Below are positions 26,322 to 39,400 of a DNA stretch of 64,000 nucleotides, piece by piece; positions within the stretch are counted from its first letter, which is position 1; the number at the start of each line of letters is the position of its first letter. The DNA is taken from the NCBI GenBank assembly GCA_948099385.1, contig CANUEZ040000180.1, positions 4,796,501-4,860,500 on the forward strand. The letters are read 5' to 3'. A program made the position numbers and the translations under genes. Under the pieces are notes generated by a model that saw only the letters and a list, made by a program, of their open reading frames with translations, did no database searches and was not told the DNA's origin. This DNA comes from Fasciola hepatica (lineage: Eukaryota; Platyhelminthes; Trematoda; Plagiorchiida; Fasciolidae).

Positions 26322-29300
26322 GCGCATTGTACTGCATTATTTTTTCTCGCAGTATGGTATATAAACTGAAATGTTTTGCGCACTCGGGAGACAAGAGAGG
26401 ACGAAATGCTTGGGTATCGCGACTTAAGTTTTCTTTCTGTTCTCATAAATTGGATAAAGAGGACCCATTGCTTTACATTTCTCAGGTAGACCTGAAATCT
26501 TTTTATCTTTTCCATTTAGTAATCTCCTTATAAAAAATGGCACGATCTTTGAGAATCCGGTCTGCTTTTTACACGCGAAACGCAAAACTGATAACGGCCC
26601 AGAGTTCAATGAGTTTCCAGCCGAAGCTGAATGTAATTGACCAATCTCAGGATTAACCGAATCGCATGCACATATTAGATTCCAATGAATTTCCCAACGT
26701 AGAAGGCTTCACTGTGCAAAACTTCGGACAACCAGTGGTAATGATGATGGCAAGAATTCAGTGCTTCAGATGGGATAAATCAAAACCTAGTCTTTGACAG
26801 AACCATGTCCGCAAACAAATTCAAAACTGAAACATCGGTTCTGTGATATTTCTCGTACGATCCGTTTATTCGGTAGGGACTCAGGAGGTACACATCTGGG
26901 AAAGCATGGACGATGTGGAAATAAATGCCACTTAGCGGTTGCTAATGCCGATATGTCATACTCTCGTCACTTTTTGTGTGTCCCGAAACGATCGCATGCC
27001 AAACAAAATAATTGTGTCTTGACAGGTTTTTGTAGTGCGATCACATACGAGGTTTATCTGTTACTGACAGAAATGCCGTCAGATTTTTCGCGTCGGCAAT
27101 CAAAACGAATTTGCGTAACTGAAGAAAGGAAATGTTCACACCGTTCGGATGGGATGAAGATGCCGTTGAATGAACAAAAACTTGAGTGACCATTTTACTG
27201 GTAAATCGAATCAGATTTTTTTGGCTTTCTCATTTTGTGCCATGAACATGTCGCCGGTGAATGTTTAAGCTTTGATAAGTCTCGAAAAACCGAATAAAAA
27301 AATGGTCTCGAAGTGAAATCTACTACTGAATTTGAGAAAGTAAAAATGTCCTCCAACGGAGTTACTTAGGGTACACTAAAACCAAGGTTGCTTTATCACT
27401 TGGGAAAATTATGTGAAGGTGATAATGTATTACGTAATTATTCTCCGACTGTTAGCACGTGCTACTTTTCTTCCACGCTTTAAAGGAAAACTGCAACATT
27501 ATTACGAAATTGCCATTAGGATTTTGTGCTTCAAAAGAAAAACTAATACTGAATAAACTGCAGTACATTTATTGATATGTGAAAGAAATTTAGCCGTAGA
27601 TTAGAAGACCAAAGTTGATCAGACGGTCACCATAGAGGATGCCCTGGGCAGCTGCCGATTGTTGACATCATTCTCCTCAAATCAGTACGACATTGTTAGG
27701 TGAAAAAATTTTGAAAATAAATTTAAGATCCAATTCCGGCAGTTACATTTGAACAGTCCGGGTCTTAGCAGTTCTCATCTTAGGTGGCACAAGTATTGAT
27801 CGCTCGCTGACTCACAAGCACATACACACCTCGCTTCTGTAATAATTGGATATTGAATGCGAAAGCGGACCCTATTAATTGAGCATTTCATTCAAAGTGC
27901 CCCAGTCCTAAACAATCCTGGTATCATGCCAACATAACTGAAGAAAAACAATGACGGACTGAACCTACCATGGTGAATAAACAATTCACAGCCGAATTCG
28001 CTGTAGCAAGAGTTGCCCAAATGTGGCCTTTCAGTTGAACGTCTTTTCTTATCCTCACGTGACCAGCGGTGGTCAAAAAGCTATCAAAGTGGACTTTGAA
28101 CAATGACAAACCAGGCTCGATTCCGACCGCCGGCAGTCACTTTCCCCGTTTAACAGCGTTTTGCCGGCCGCTGCTCCCCTTTCCTCAGTTGTTGTACTTT
28201 GTAGTGTAATAAATAAAAAGTGAAGTTAAAGTACAGAGGGGGGGGGGATAGGGGTTCAAAGTTAAGTATGCACTGTGAGGACTAATATCGTCCAAATCCA
28301 AATTTGGAATCTCTTTTGCCAGCTGCCAAAATTTAAGACCAAATCGTATTACATTCATGAAATGGAAGCAAGAGCACCACAAAGTGTGTGTTGCGCAATT
28401 CGTAGATAGGAAGATGTTGTACCTCTTCGAGTGCGTATTCCAGTCAAACTGGTCAGACATCGGCAGCTAAATTGCGCCGATGGCAGGTCAATGTTTTTCT
28501 TTACATTTGACTGTAGCGTGAGCCTGGTGAATGAGACGTAGCGAATGGTTTTCGAAAATAAATTTTGCCACTCGATGACTACGTGTTCTCTACTCAAGTC
28601 ACGAAGATGCTAATGGCAATGGCTTCTGCCCTAAAAACTGTTCCTAAAGTAGCAGTTCTGCAGACTGTGAATCTTCTCTTGATTTCTTTTAACGTGATAG
28701 GTACAGAACAAACCAATGAGTTTTTTGATATCTGTAAATTTGAGATAGCGGATGATACGCATGATGAAAACTTTTGATCAGTTGCCATTATCAGTAATTT
28801 TCGACTTATCTGTGCAAGAGTCAATTGGAAGGCGAATAAACCATAGCCCCAAAAGCTTGCTTCACTGACAATCAGCAAGAAGGAACCAATAATCTGAATC
28901 TTTATACGTAGAGCCACAAAAAATCCACTTGGATCTAGTATGTTACCGATCCCGGGGTTGGGACTTGGCAACACGCAGATGATAGGGATTTATTTTACTT
29001 TATTATGGCCGAATATTGCGGCTGAGTCATCTCTCCCATCGGTAACAACGGTCACGTCCGGAAGGTCAAATCATCTTCTAGAGCCTTGTCTTGGATCTAG
29101 GTCACAATGAACGTATTGTCATTTTCAATTTTTCGATCATTGCCGGATTTCGTAGCCAACGGAATCCGTTGTGATCCAATTTTAAAGCTATTTTTCGTCA
29201 GGAGAGGTAGCTTGTTTGGATTATTACCAAAGCAGGGGACTGTGACTAATCAACCTGACTTTGAGGTCATTATATTAAAAAGGTACCAAAGCAAAACGTG

Positions 29301-29984
29301 TACTGGATACTCCAGAGAGATAACTGAAAAAAGTCTCCGTGTTTGACGTTGTAAACTTTAGAAACTGATCGAAAAGTCGAAGAGGATGTTACTTCCCTTA
29401 GCCGATGTTCATCCAGTTGGAGTTTGTTTGTTCGTCCCACTTTTACTGCTCCTATGATGTCATCTTTGCCTTCCACTTACCCGGTTTGACAACCGAGCAA
29501 ATACCACTTTCGAAAACGAGACACATTTTCTTCAATCCGACAAACAGTCATTGAAAAAGTGCTGCGTTTTTTTCTGTGATTTATCGTCTGTTGAAATGAA
29601 TGCTTGTTTTGTAATTTATGAAGCTTCTCCTATTTCATCTGTCAAAAGCGTGCACTTATCAAAAAAATGTCGAAAATATTTACCTACTAGCCTTTAAAGA
29701 TCCGGAAAATCCATCTATTCTGTTTACTTGAGAAGCTACGAGGTTCATCAGAAGAAGCGAGGGAGAGGATGGTCAAAGGTAGTGAGAATCTAACTGGAAA
29801 CTTTGGTATCCGCCACAACAACCGTCTGCCAACGGGCGGATAACTACCATTTTTAGAGAACCCCAATTTCATTCCAATGATATGGTTGCCTATGTAGTGA
29901 TCTGTCTGTAGGCAGCAATACAAGTTTCCAATGATTTTGAATATTAGTGTTGTTGGTAGCTCAGGTTGATGATGTCACCTCAAC
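26320..29984. other. No recognisable gene; contains a short G-run
   Basis: No supported gene. The longest frame is 131 codons at 26794-27189 (+). It is rich in Arg, Cys and His, has no recognised fold, and I do not call it. A G9 run lies at about 28239-28247. Confidence 0.5.
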
Positions 29985-30160
29985 TGGTGATGAAACGGTG
30001 GCAACCTAAAAGCCAAGCTGAACGATCACCAATGTATACGAAGTAATCCAGGTATTTGATTAATGTAAATTTGGGTTCCCGATCAGATACTCGCTGAGCT
30101 TTGGGTTTTGCAGGTGGAGCACAAGCAACTCCCCGGCGGAAGATCCTCAATTCTTGCAGC
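29985..30160 (+). repeat. Intron-bearing dispersed repeat, copy 2
   Basis: Related to the copy at 8.4 kb. TTTGATTAAT is followed by an intron-like block at 30065-30113 (GTAAAT to TTTTGCAG, 49 nt), then GTGGAGCACAAGCAACTCCC and a GGAAGATCC block. The block is shorter than in the other copies and the donor is GTAAAT rather than GTAAGT. Sequence upstream of the donor is only weakly similar between copies. Confidence 0.5.
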
Positions 30161-30885
30161 TAATGGAATCATAAAACTGTCGATCATTTAGTAGGATCTG
30201 GACAGCAAATTAAAATGTTTTTACTCGATGGTGATTTTTTCAAATTTCAAGCTTCATTGTTACGATATACTTACAGAATGTTCAATCGGATTATCTGGCA
30301 AATAGTTTCTGCGCACGCTGGGGGTAGCTGGTGGATTTTGCCGTATCGCACTGATCACATTGACATACGGCATAGTAGCACTTCGTAATTTTCAGTAGGT
30401 CGTATTCTTGGATTTGGTAGGGCAAAATAGGGATCACAAAATCAAGAAGAAGAGAAATACTGTAAGATATTGCCATTTCTCTTACTCTTCTCAATCAGTT
30501 ACGTGAAAAACATCTAGTGGGTCGAATCCCAATGGACTGATACTTTTGACCGCGTGAAGCACATTGGGAATCATTTACAGAAAAGCCTCATAAGAATAGC
30601 AACTGGACAGATGAATCATATTTTTCATTCTAAACGTCTTTACCTAACTGTGATTCGTGAGAGCAAATATCGACGGGAGAAATCTTTGCTAGTCTACGTC
30701 TCCCAGATTTACGGGTTCAGAAGCTACTCGTACAGTGTATGCACGTATAATAGAGTTTCTATTGATGTCATATGGTAATTTTTTCACTTACCAACATGTA
30801 GTTTGAATTGGATATCATATTGTGAAGTTTGATTTGACAGAATTGATAAAACGCTTAGTGACCCAGAGACTGAAAGACTCCAGTC
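30161..30885. other. No recognisable gene
   Basis: Nothing supported. Open frames are up to 74 codons without motifs. Confidence 0.5.
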
Positions 30886-30965
30886 CCTGTGCGATTCGAA
30901 CCCGTGGTTTAATGGCTACTGTGTCCTACAGGCTGAACAACAAGGCTAAATCCAAGTCTATGGAT
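30886..30965 (-). mobile_element. tRNA-like SINE head
   Basis: On the minus strand, TAGCCTTGTTGTTCAGCC resembles an A box, and GGGTTCGAATCGCAC about 30 bases on is a near-consensus B box. The arms do not close into a good cloverleaf, so I call a tRNA-derived retroposon head and not a gene. Confidence 0.45.
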
Positions 30966-33342
30966 ATTACGTAAGTTGATAAGGCAGCTGTTTACCAGCC
31001 CATATTAAAACAGATAGTTGGCCAGAATCTGTCAAAAAGTATTTTACAATAAAACGAGCCTACATATCCAGTTAGCGGAAGCCGTTTGATATCCATCGAG
31101 AAATCCTGATACATGCATTCATATAACAGGTTCACTATAGTGACGCAATACATGTGCCAATGTTATTTAGGCGGATTTGAGGTGCCATCCATTTCCGACA
31201 CATCCGAGGCCCCCGGTGTGGCCACTAATCTTAAATGCCAGAATGTGATATGTAGGAGATTGATAAGACATAAATAAATGTTCCCATCTCGAGGTATAAG
31301 TAATTTTTCTGCCGTGATCAACTAGAGGACCGATTTTCGATGCACAGGCCATAGCATTATTCTCCATTTTTCTGGCTTTCGAGGCCGTGATTAAAAATCG
31401 ATGAAATGTTCACATCGTATAAAAGGTGGAGCTGGTCACTGCGTGGAATGAATGCCAGAGAAATGGTACTTCATGAATTGGTTATAATACACAAAACTGG
31501 TGCACACCTGAAGCATAATGAGGCTGTAAATAAACGCAACATATGGTTGGGGCAAGGAAACGAGAAAAAAATGCCCCCACAGGATTGGAACGTTTTATTG
31601 CTTCATACACTTTCAGGCTTGCTGAGTACGATGTGAAGACAGAAGATAAATCAGTTGCTCCACTCGAATCAGTTCGGTTCGATACATTGGTTCACATATT
31701 TTTCGGCAAATACGGATTTATATAAGTAGTGAGATGTCTGATTTGTGTATAATGTGATCCATCATGTGGTATTAAAATGAGGCATATTAGACACCAGGAT
31801 TGAATTGTCCGTTTTTATACTGGCACTCACCCATGATCACAGAGGGCCATAGCAATAACGCAGATCATTTTTACAATAGTTGTGGCATAAGGGAAATGGT
31901 GTGACACGTGTCAATTAGTGTGTGGTGATGCTAATTCGACCACCGATAGTGGATTTTCAGGGTTCATTTCTGGTTTTGGATGCTACTTCTTTAGCCAAGG
32001 CAAATGAAGTGCCCAAACTGGTTACTTTCGTGCGCACAGATCCGGGCTTAGTAGACGTGCGGCGATCGCTTCAGCCGTGGTCACGGTCCGGAGTCGGACT
32101 GACAACCCAAATGCATAACTCCCACCCGTATGACGTGTATCGGAAAGATTAGGAATCACTGCAAACAATTGTTCTTTCTCCAATTAAAAGAATATTTATT
32201 ACCCATTATCATAGTTAAGCCATTCGAACTCCATCTACGTTACTAACCTTTGGTGGTGTAGCGAGCATCTGCCTTCCATCAGGATTGTTACCACACTTCA
32301 GTAAACGGGGATTTACGGCAAATCTCCAGTCCATGTTCCAAGACCATACCATATCAACAATAAACAGGAATCCGGAACCTGATCTGACTATTTGTAACAT
32401 AAAAGGTTAAGCCTATCTTATGTCATCTTGATATAAGCTGCCGCCGTGCAATTACGCGAACAACTCCCGTCGGAATACTTTTGAGTCAGTCTGAGAGATA
32501 TGCACTTTTACAGAACTTTCCTAGGACTTTCAGTGGAATGACGATTGCAATGGCACAATGTAATGCATCCAATCCACAGTTTGATCACATTTAAAGAAAA
32601 CCGTAAGCAACCAACTAGGTTTTTATGTTGAATGAAAATTTCCGCGAATGTATCATGGTTATCTATCACTCTTCGCTTCAAAAGCACTCCTAAAGTTGAC
32701 CGTAAACGTCTGGAATCAGGCAAACGCGAGATACTTCAAGGAAACCATTTTTCTTCACTAATCACGTGTGATCTTAACCACGACGGCTATTTCCGTTTCA
32801 GGAATGCCACCACGGTAGCGCATCTGACTCCGAAATGCTGCTTATAAACGGCGTAACCGAGAAAATTTCGTCGGCCCATCTGTGGATTTTACCTACTTCT
32901 ACGTACAAACTTTTACTATTCATTTGTCATTTTTTGACTTCTTTCGCATATTCTTCGTTCGATTGTTATCAGCTTATGAAACCACCGTATTTGTTTCGTG
33001 ATTCGACTGATGATATTTTTCTCCTGAAAACCTACACGTGAAAAGTAAATAAATCTCGCACCACACAGTCTGTGTTAAACAATGCTCGGCATCTTAAGCA
33101 GATAGCTACCAAGACGAAAGTACGCAATTTCGAGGTTGGTGGTTGAATAAATTAAACCTAAGAAACCTTCACTAGCTCACTTTGGATATATTACTCTTGT
33201 CCCGGGGTCTGATCAGGAAAATGTGGTCAGTTTCACTGATAGGTTGAAGCTGATACGAATTGTTTTTAATTCTTTAACCATCAGCCATAAAACCCAGTTC
33301 TGCAGGATATGCTCAAAGTTACTGAAGCCGCACCGTATGATG
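30966..33342. other. No recognisable gene
   Basis: No supported feature. Open frames are all under 80 codons. Confidence 0.55.
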
Positions 33343-33343
33343 C

Positions 33344-33416
<73 letters not shown>

Positions 33417-33475
33417 AGAAAGAGAAAGAGAGGAAGAGAGAGAAAGAGAGAGAAAGAGGGAGAGAGAGAGACAGT
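33343..33475 (+). repeat. Compound (TG)n-(AG)n microsatellite
   Basis: About 40 bases of TG repeat end in TGTGACAG and pass directly into about 90 bases of AG repeat with scattered AAG interruptions. The purine-pyrimidine asymmetry of the AG half could form intramolecular triplex DNA. The long Arg-Glu and Ser-Leu frames across it are repeat artefacts. Confidence 0.95.
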
Positions 33476-34072
33476 CACACCCATTCAACCCAAAGATTAA
33501 CGCGTGTGACTACGGGCCACGTGCGTGAGTCTGCGGGCCGGTTCTGTCCGATAAGGTTTGGCCCCATATTGAGACAGCTGATGATTCCCAACAAGTGGTA
33601 TAGGACAGCCACCCGACCGCGTTTGCTTGGTTCATGAATGCTGATCCGGCTTGGTGATTCATTTTATAATAAAACCATTTAGATGCTGAATAGAAACAAG
33701 CAGTATATTTTCGTCACAGTTTCTTCTTTTCTTTTGCGTAAGACTAAGACTGCCGTTCCTTTATTTACAACAAATCACGGAATTGTCAATGGGAGCCACT
33801 AAAAATGATCACGAGAATTGAAGTGACAAAGCAATTAGGCCTTCAGCAGTTAAGTCATGGGAGTGATAGCCCGAACTGTCTCTCACAAAGATGACCTCCA
33901 GGGCAAGCTCTGGGACGTCGTGCTTCGTTAGTTTTTTTACCCGAGAACTACATTCTGACTAGCATCGTGGAAAAATGAGAGGTAATGAACTTCGCTGTAG
34001 GACGCATCAGGAGTTATTTTTTCATATGTACCACGCAATTCCTTGCGAGTAGTATGTGGAAAGACGAATCTT
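33476..34072. other. No recognisable gene
   Basis: Nothing supported between the microsatellite and the hammerhead retroposon pair. Confidence 0.5.
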
Positions 34073-34386
34073 TGTTCAACTGACTGTCTTTCGGACTCTA
34101 CGTTTCACGCACAAACCTCAGGTCATCCAACCAACCTGCACTCGGAAGCAACCGGACTCGAGTTTCGCTCTTGTTAGAGCTCATCAGCGGTGCATATCCT
34201 CAGCCACACCTACAGTTTGAACCCGGGTCCCTTCATCTCCAAGGCGTGTGTGCTACCAACGCGCCACCCCGCTCCGGTCCAGGCTGATCAGAATTGCCAA
34301 GATAAGCTTGTTCAGATGTCGACTTCTATGACAGCCAGAGATGCACGACAGCTTCGAATGGCGACACGGTACCATCCCCGTTAACT
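34073..34386 (-). mobile_element. Hammerhead-bearing tRNA-headed retroposon (SmAlpha-like), copy 2, best preserved
   Basis: The minus strand shows an A-box-like GGGGTGGCGCGTTGGTAGCA, a B box GGGTTCAAAC, an intact-looking hammerhead motif, and the common tail GACCTGAGGTTTGTGCG...GTCAGTTGAAC. It matches copy 1 from the upstream CCCCGTTAAC block through the tail. It lies back to back with copy 3, which has the opposite orientation about 40 bases away. No target-site duplication is evident. Confidence 0.85.
34144..34199 (-). ncRNA. Hammerhead ribozyme motif, apparently intact
   Basis: On the minus strand the order is: stem I 5' strand ending GCACCG, core CTGATGAG, stem II GCTCT/AGAGC with an AACA loop (five perfect pairs), core CGAAAC, stem III ACTC/GAGT with no loop, cleavage triplet GTC, and stem I 3' strand CGGT with an outer GGA/TCC helix. 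All invariant core bases of the family are present, and the site fits the NUH rule. The expected cut lies on the minus strand between 34155 and 34154. A loopless stem III suggests that, as in other retroposon hammerheads, cleavage may work best in a dimer; that part is inference. Confidence 0.85.
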
Positions 34387-34422
34387 CCAAGTGAATGCCT
34401 CCCACCAAGTCAGGTCTTCTCC

Positions 34423-34677
34423 GCAGGCCTCACTGGCTTTCTTAGGGGTCGACATCTGAATAAGCTTACCTTGGCCATTGGGCTCAGCCCATATGGGAGC
34501 GGGGTGGCGCTGCCGTAATACACACATCTTCGAGGGTCTGGGCTTAAACCCTGAGCTGATGAGCTCTAACAAGAGCGAAACTCGAGCCTGGTGCTTTCGA
34601 GTGCAGGTTGATTGGATGACCTGAGGTTTGTGCGCGCAAAGTGGAGTCCGAAGGACAGCCAGCTAAACAAAGTTAGT
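34423..34677 (+). mobile_element. Hammerhead-bearing retroposon (SmAlpha-like), copy 3, partly deleted
   Basis: This plus-strand copy has the shared upstream block GGTCGACATCTGAATAAGCTT, the head GGGAGCGGGGTGGCGCTG and a degraded B box (GGGCTTAAACCC). The ribozyme remnant and the common tail GACCTGAGGTTTGTGCG and GGACAGCCAGCTAAAC follow. About 20 bases between B box and ribozyme core, present in copies 1 and 2, are missing. With copy 2 it forms an inverted pair. Confidence 0.8.
34556..34597 (+). ncRNA. Hammerhead ribozyme remnant, cleavage site lost
   Basis: The CTGATGAG core, a perfect stem II (GCTCT/AGAGC, AACA loop) and CGAAAC are kept. The cleavage triplet is GCC instead of GTC, which violates the NUH rule and unpairs stem III. 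The 5' strand of stem I is replaced by CCCTGAG. It should not self-cleave. Confidence 0.75.
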
Positions 34678-36204
34678 TTCTTGTCAAAGTTGACATGGAC
34701 AAAACATCTGTACGTTGCTTCCATGGTTTTTAGTGGTTTCTACGTTCACACTGCACGATGAATCTCACACTATGTAAGAATCTAACTTCCTTCTACTCAT
34801 AAAGTCAACTATGTCAACGGTAAACGGCCTTTAGCACTTTTCAAGTTCGGACTTTTGGTGATGGTGGCAGTTTCTTCGATCATGATCAATTTCTCTAGTT
34901 TATTAACGAGTGTAGGCGACAGTCTGAACCCCGAGTCTAATTGATTGATGAATGTAAACATCTGGAAAACCAGGTTATCGGAGCCTACTATCAAATTTGT
35001 AAGACAGAAGTTAATCCAAATCTTGCACATATTACCGACTGGTTATCTAGATGAGAGCCATTTCTCGTCAAATTCTCAACAGTCTGAGTATACTCACACG
35101 GAGGTTGAGTAGGAACAAATGAAACACTGCCCATCTAAGTCACAGCAACCCCGAATAGGCCGTGAGAATATGAAGATCAGCAGTCTCTCAACGGCTTGAG
35201 AGATTTTCATAAATCATTATTTAGTTGGAATGAGAAATGTGATCAGGGATTGTGGATGAACTCTTATGCGGTAATGAAATTTGGTTAAGTAAATAACGTA
35301 ATCTGGTAGCAAATTTTCTAGATTCCCAAGTAGATCATCTTTTCTCGGTCTTCCCAGGGTACTGCATAATCAGGTGCATTGAAAAATCGAAACTCATGAA
35401 GAGGTAGTCGTTGGTTTTGCTCACAAGCAGACTGCTCATTATTTTGTCCGTAGCATTTGGTTTAATTTATGCTACTAGATTGATAAACAGTCCGTCTCTG
35501 TTGTCCGAGAAATTTTCGTCACAGACATAACGCGCACTGTATATGATGAATTCGCACGAGAAACACAGGGCTTTCATGTTTTTCAGTGATGAAATAAGTA
35601 CTGATATTGCTCACTAGGTAAAAATGGAGTTTCCATTATACAGAGCATTCAAGCTCTTGACATTAATATCTAACAAGTCACTCAAACTCGTTGTGAATGT
35701 ATTTTGATGGACCAGATCAAAAGGTGGAGAGCTAACTGGAGCTTGATCCCATATTGGTCATCTACTACGCAGATAGTCGAGTATAATGAGATTCTACTTT
35801 TGGACATTGTATAATAGGTAGGCGGAAAAATATCCATTGGTTTATAGTCCAAACAAAACTACCGTACTGACTGATAATCGATAACGAACGAATAAGTTCA
35901 CGGGAAAACCTGCACGTAGGCCAATCTAGTGAAAATATTATCATCGATGCAAGGTGAACAGAACTAATTTTGGTCTTCGTCCACTACGTATTCACCTCTC
36001 TCAAAAGTATTCGCAAAAAAAGATTTCATCCACTCTTTATAGTACTTTGATAGACTTGCAATGAAAAGAAAAATACCTTGGACATTCATCGAAGACGGGA
36101 CTTATTCTTGTGTCAGTTTACTTATGACAGACAGCGGACCAGGAAATATCAAAAAAACATGAAGCAATCCAACTAGCGAACCAATGCAGAAGACTTCCAT
36201 CTAA
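34678..36204. other. No recognisable gene
   Basis: No supported feature; open frames are under 75 codons. Confidence 0.55.
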
Positions 36205-36330
36205 CTATCTAATCATTCATCTGTGTATCTGTCTATCTATCGATCAATCAATCAAATATTCAAGCAATCAATCAATCAGTCAATCAACCAACCAACCAAT
36301 CAATCAGTCAATCAATCAATCAATCAATCA

Positions 36331-36377
<47 letters not shown>

Positions 36378-36416
36378 CATCTATCTATTTGTCTATCTAT
36401 CTATCTATCTTATTTA
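36205..36416 (+). repeat. Compound tetranucleotide array (AATC)n-(ATCT)n
   Basis: About 100 bases of imperfect CAAT repeats, with CAGT and CAAC variants (about 36232-36331), run into about 80 bases of CTAT repeats with few variants (36332-36411). The opposite strand of the second half is a GATA array. It is the largest tetranucleotide array in the window. Confidence 0.95.
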
Positions 36417-39400
36417 TGTGTGCTCTGGAACCTGAATCACAAACGCGTGGACAATAACTTATTGACCATGCTGTGTATCTAGACACATATCTTACCTTCA
36501 TATTCCTCAGTCATCTAAATGCCCTACCCCAGGTATTCCTGGAAACAAATCTGATTTGGTTCATCATATTCACTCACGCGGACTTATTTCGAACGAATCG
36601 GTTGTCCATTAGTGCTGATATCTGAACCACTGGGATCTGGAAGATCACTGTGACTACCGATTTACACTATGGCTTCTAATCATATAGTTCATCTCTCGCG
36701 ATCCTTCTATGAATATCACGCTCAAACTGAGCTGCTGAAATCATCTATCTGCGGTTGCATTCGATGTTCTCATAATTATCGATATACGAAAGAGTGGAAG
36801 GATATAGTGCATCCGCAGGGAGTATGTGAAAATTTTTGGGTTTCCGTAAGAGATAGATGAGGAAATCGGGTACAGGTCCCATTTGTCATGGCCATCAGCT
36901 GCAGTCAATCGATTGGTTTCGTTCGTTTACGTGTAGAGCCTTGTGAGAATTCCCAGACAACGGGAGCATTGATAAACAGTAATGGCTTGTGGGTAAAATA
37001 ATTCGAGCATGATTCCCATTCTGTCCGGAATAAGTTGGCCACACTGATTTTCACACCCAAGACATATTCATATGTTCAGCTTCAGGACATCAACTGGCAC
37101 ATGAATAAATCCTGTTGTAGGTAGTCAAATTAGAGGTTCTCCACGGCGAACAATAAGTGCCTATGAAATCCGGGACTGCAAGCAGTACGATACCGTTGGG
37201 GAACATTTTCGAAGCCCTCGGTGTAGCCTCGTAAACCGCAAGCCATACCAAAGAGTGGAGGAGCTATCTATACAAAGAATCAAATGATGCCAAGACCAAA
37301 GTCCCTAAACTTATGAATCGGTTGAATAAATTACAAATAACTGAACCGAGTTGAAATCAAGGCTTCCGTCGACTTTTGTGTCTACAATTTCAATTCAGTC
37401 CGATCTTGCATCGACTATGCTGCGATCATTCGGTCAAGTGGACATAGAAATTGTCCAAAGAGGCACGGACGATGACGATAAAAAGAAACATGAACGATAA
37501 CGGACTGCCGAAAATGCTGTCATTTCTTTGTTTTAAAGTACGGAATTGCTGCAGCATACCTTTCTCTTTGGATAACACTACTACATTCGGCTTTTTGTAA
37601 TCCATCGCATTCATACAAATTTGAACCCAGACGTCCAAATTATCATATAAAGAAGCATTCACAAATAAATCCAAAACTTGGAACAAATTTCCGATCAGAC
37701 GGACTATACTGCATATAAATAACCTGCGTATGCTTGGTGATAAGTGAATAAGTTTGGCATATAAAATGGGTTAGCCTTGGAGAGGGGTTTTGTATATGCC
37801 ATCTAATCATGAAAGTGATCAATTTCTCCCAGCACAACTAGTTGAATACTCGTTGTGTAACGCTCTTCATGCAAGCAGTTAATAAATTCCACATTTATCT
37901 TACCGTAAAAGTGTAAACATCCTTCGGTATGCAACAACTCAGCTGCCGGATTTATCCATGGGAAGACTTTGTTCGTCCCAAAGGTATAGACTTGATTCAG
38001 TAAAATTGTGGTCTCATTTGCTGCTTTTTTCCCGATTTTTACACGCGAAAATGAACAACGGGGCAATTTTGGAATCGAAATGCATTGCAGTGAAAAAAAT
38101 TTAAATTTCTCCGAGGATTGATCTCGATTTGTCCAAGTGCTGAAGTTACTTGATACTCCGGAAGACCTAAATCCCATCGGTGATGAAATCGAAACTACTG
38201 GTACGACGGTAAAGAACTCGATCTATAATTACGTAATCCAGCGATCTCGATCGGTAATAGCGTAATAAAAATGAAGCTGCTTGGGGGCTTTTGAATTGAC
38301 CCACGTCCTAATGACTCACTTTCTCATTGCACTTCTAGGCAGCTGAAGTCGTGATGGATGATGGTCAGCTCGAATGCGGTAATACTGTGGGTATAGGGGA
38401 ACACTGAGAAGAAAAACTTTGCAATGAACTGCTAGACAGAGTTGTGTGCGTGAATCCGCGCACGAGTGTACATGTGGCCCTGTGTAACTGCCTGTTAACA
38501 GGACACTGTCTTGGTGTGGCTCTGGCTTCTCTTTATGCTCTCCGACACGAGTGTTTGAAACGTACTTGCCTGGATTGCCTACTTACACAACTTTTCCGTT
38601 CGTTTTAGACCATAATATGCAACCGGATTATTTGAATTGCATCCAAATAGCACACATTTTTATCATTTCTCTCAGGTATTAGTTTCAAAACCGGCCACAC
38701 TTCGTCTCTTTCAACCCTCTGAGTCAATCTTGATCTACGAATTCAGCTGTCCGTATCAAACAAAACTCTGACCAACCCCGTCGAGAAGAACGCAGAGCGT
38801 CTAGGCCTACGGTCGGTCTTTGTTACTTGCCAGTAGAGGAAAAATTGGATTACTATTTGCACCAAAATCACTTCCAACCGCCGTACATTATCAGCACAAT
38901 GGCTGTAAGAAAACTTCCCGTATATTTCGGATGCATGACCTAGATATCAAGGTCACATAAAGCGGTTCGTTAAATATCCTTCTTGTTTTCGCCACGTGTA
39001 AGACAGTTTTACCAATGACCGAAAAATACCTCTACTTTGGCAGAGAGGAAACTACATTATACGAGTATATCAAGCACATGTCCTTGTGATAAAATAGTGC
39101 ACTGGATGTTTCGATGGAGAAGAACATTTTATTCGCAACGTGGTGTCACAATAATAGGTGATGGGAAAACGTGTACTCGACAGACCGTGAGAGCTATATT
39201 GTTTGTTTCGTGATAAAGAAACACCCAAAGAGCAACAAAATGCGTGAGGAAACTAGATGTTCCAATAAAATCCTATACACTTTTAGAAACAAGGATGGGA
39301 AAAATTAGGTTGCCTCGGCCTTCGACCGACCCAAAGCCGGCATTATACGCAAAGCTAGAGAGGCTTCCATGGTGAGGATGCAAAAATATTCAGACGACTT

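Noticed and set aside
26794..27189. 131-codon open frame
   Set aside because: No motif, no splice-supported neighbours, and a frame of this length is expected by chance in 64 kb of this composition.
33213..33637. Overlapping frames rich in Arg-Glu or Ser-Leu
   Set aside because: They are translations of the (TG)n-(AG)n microsatellite.
36205..36416. CRISPR-like array
   Set aside because: The units are 4 bases long without spacers. It is a microsatellite in a eukaryotic genome.
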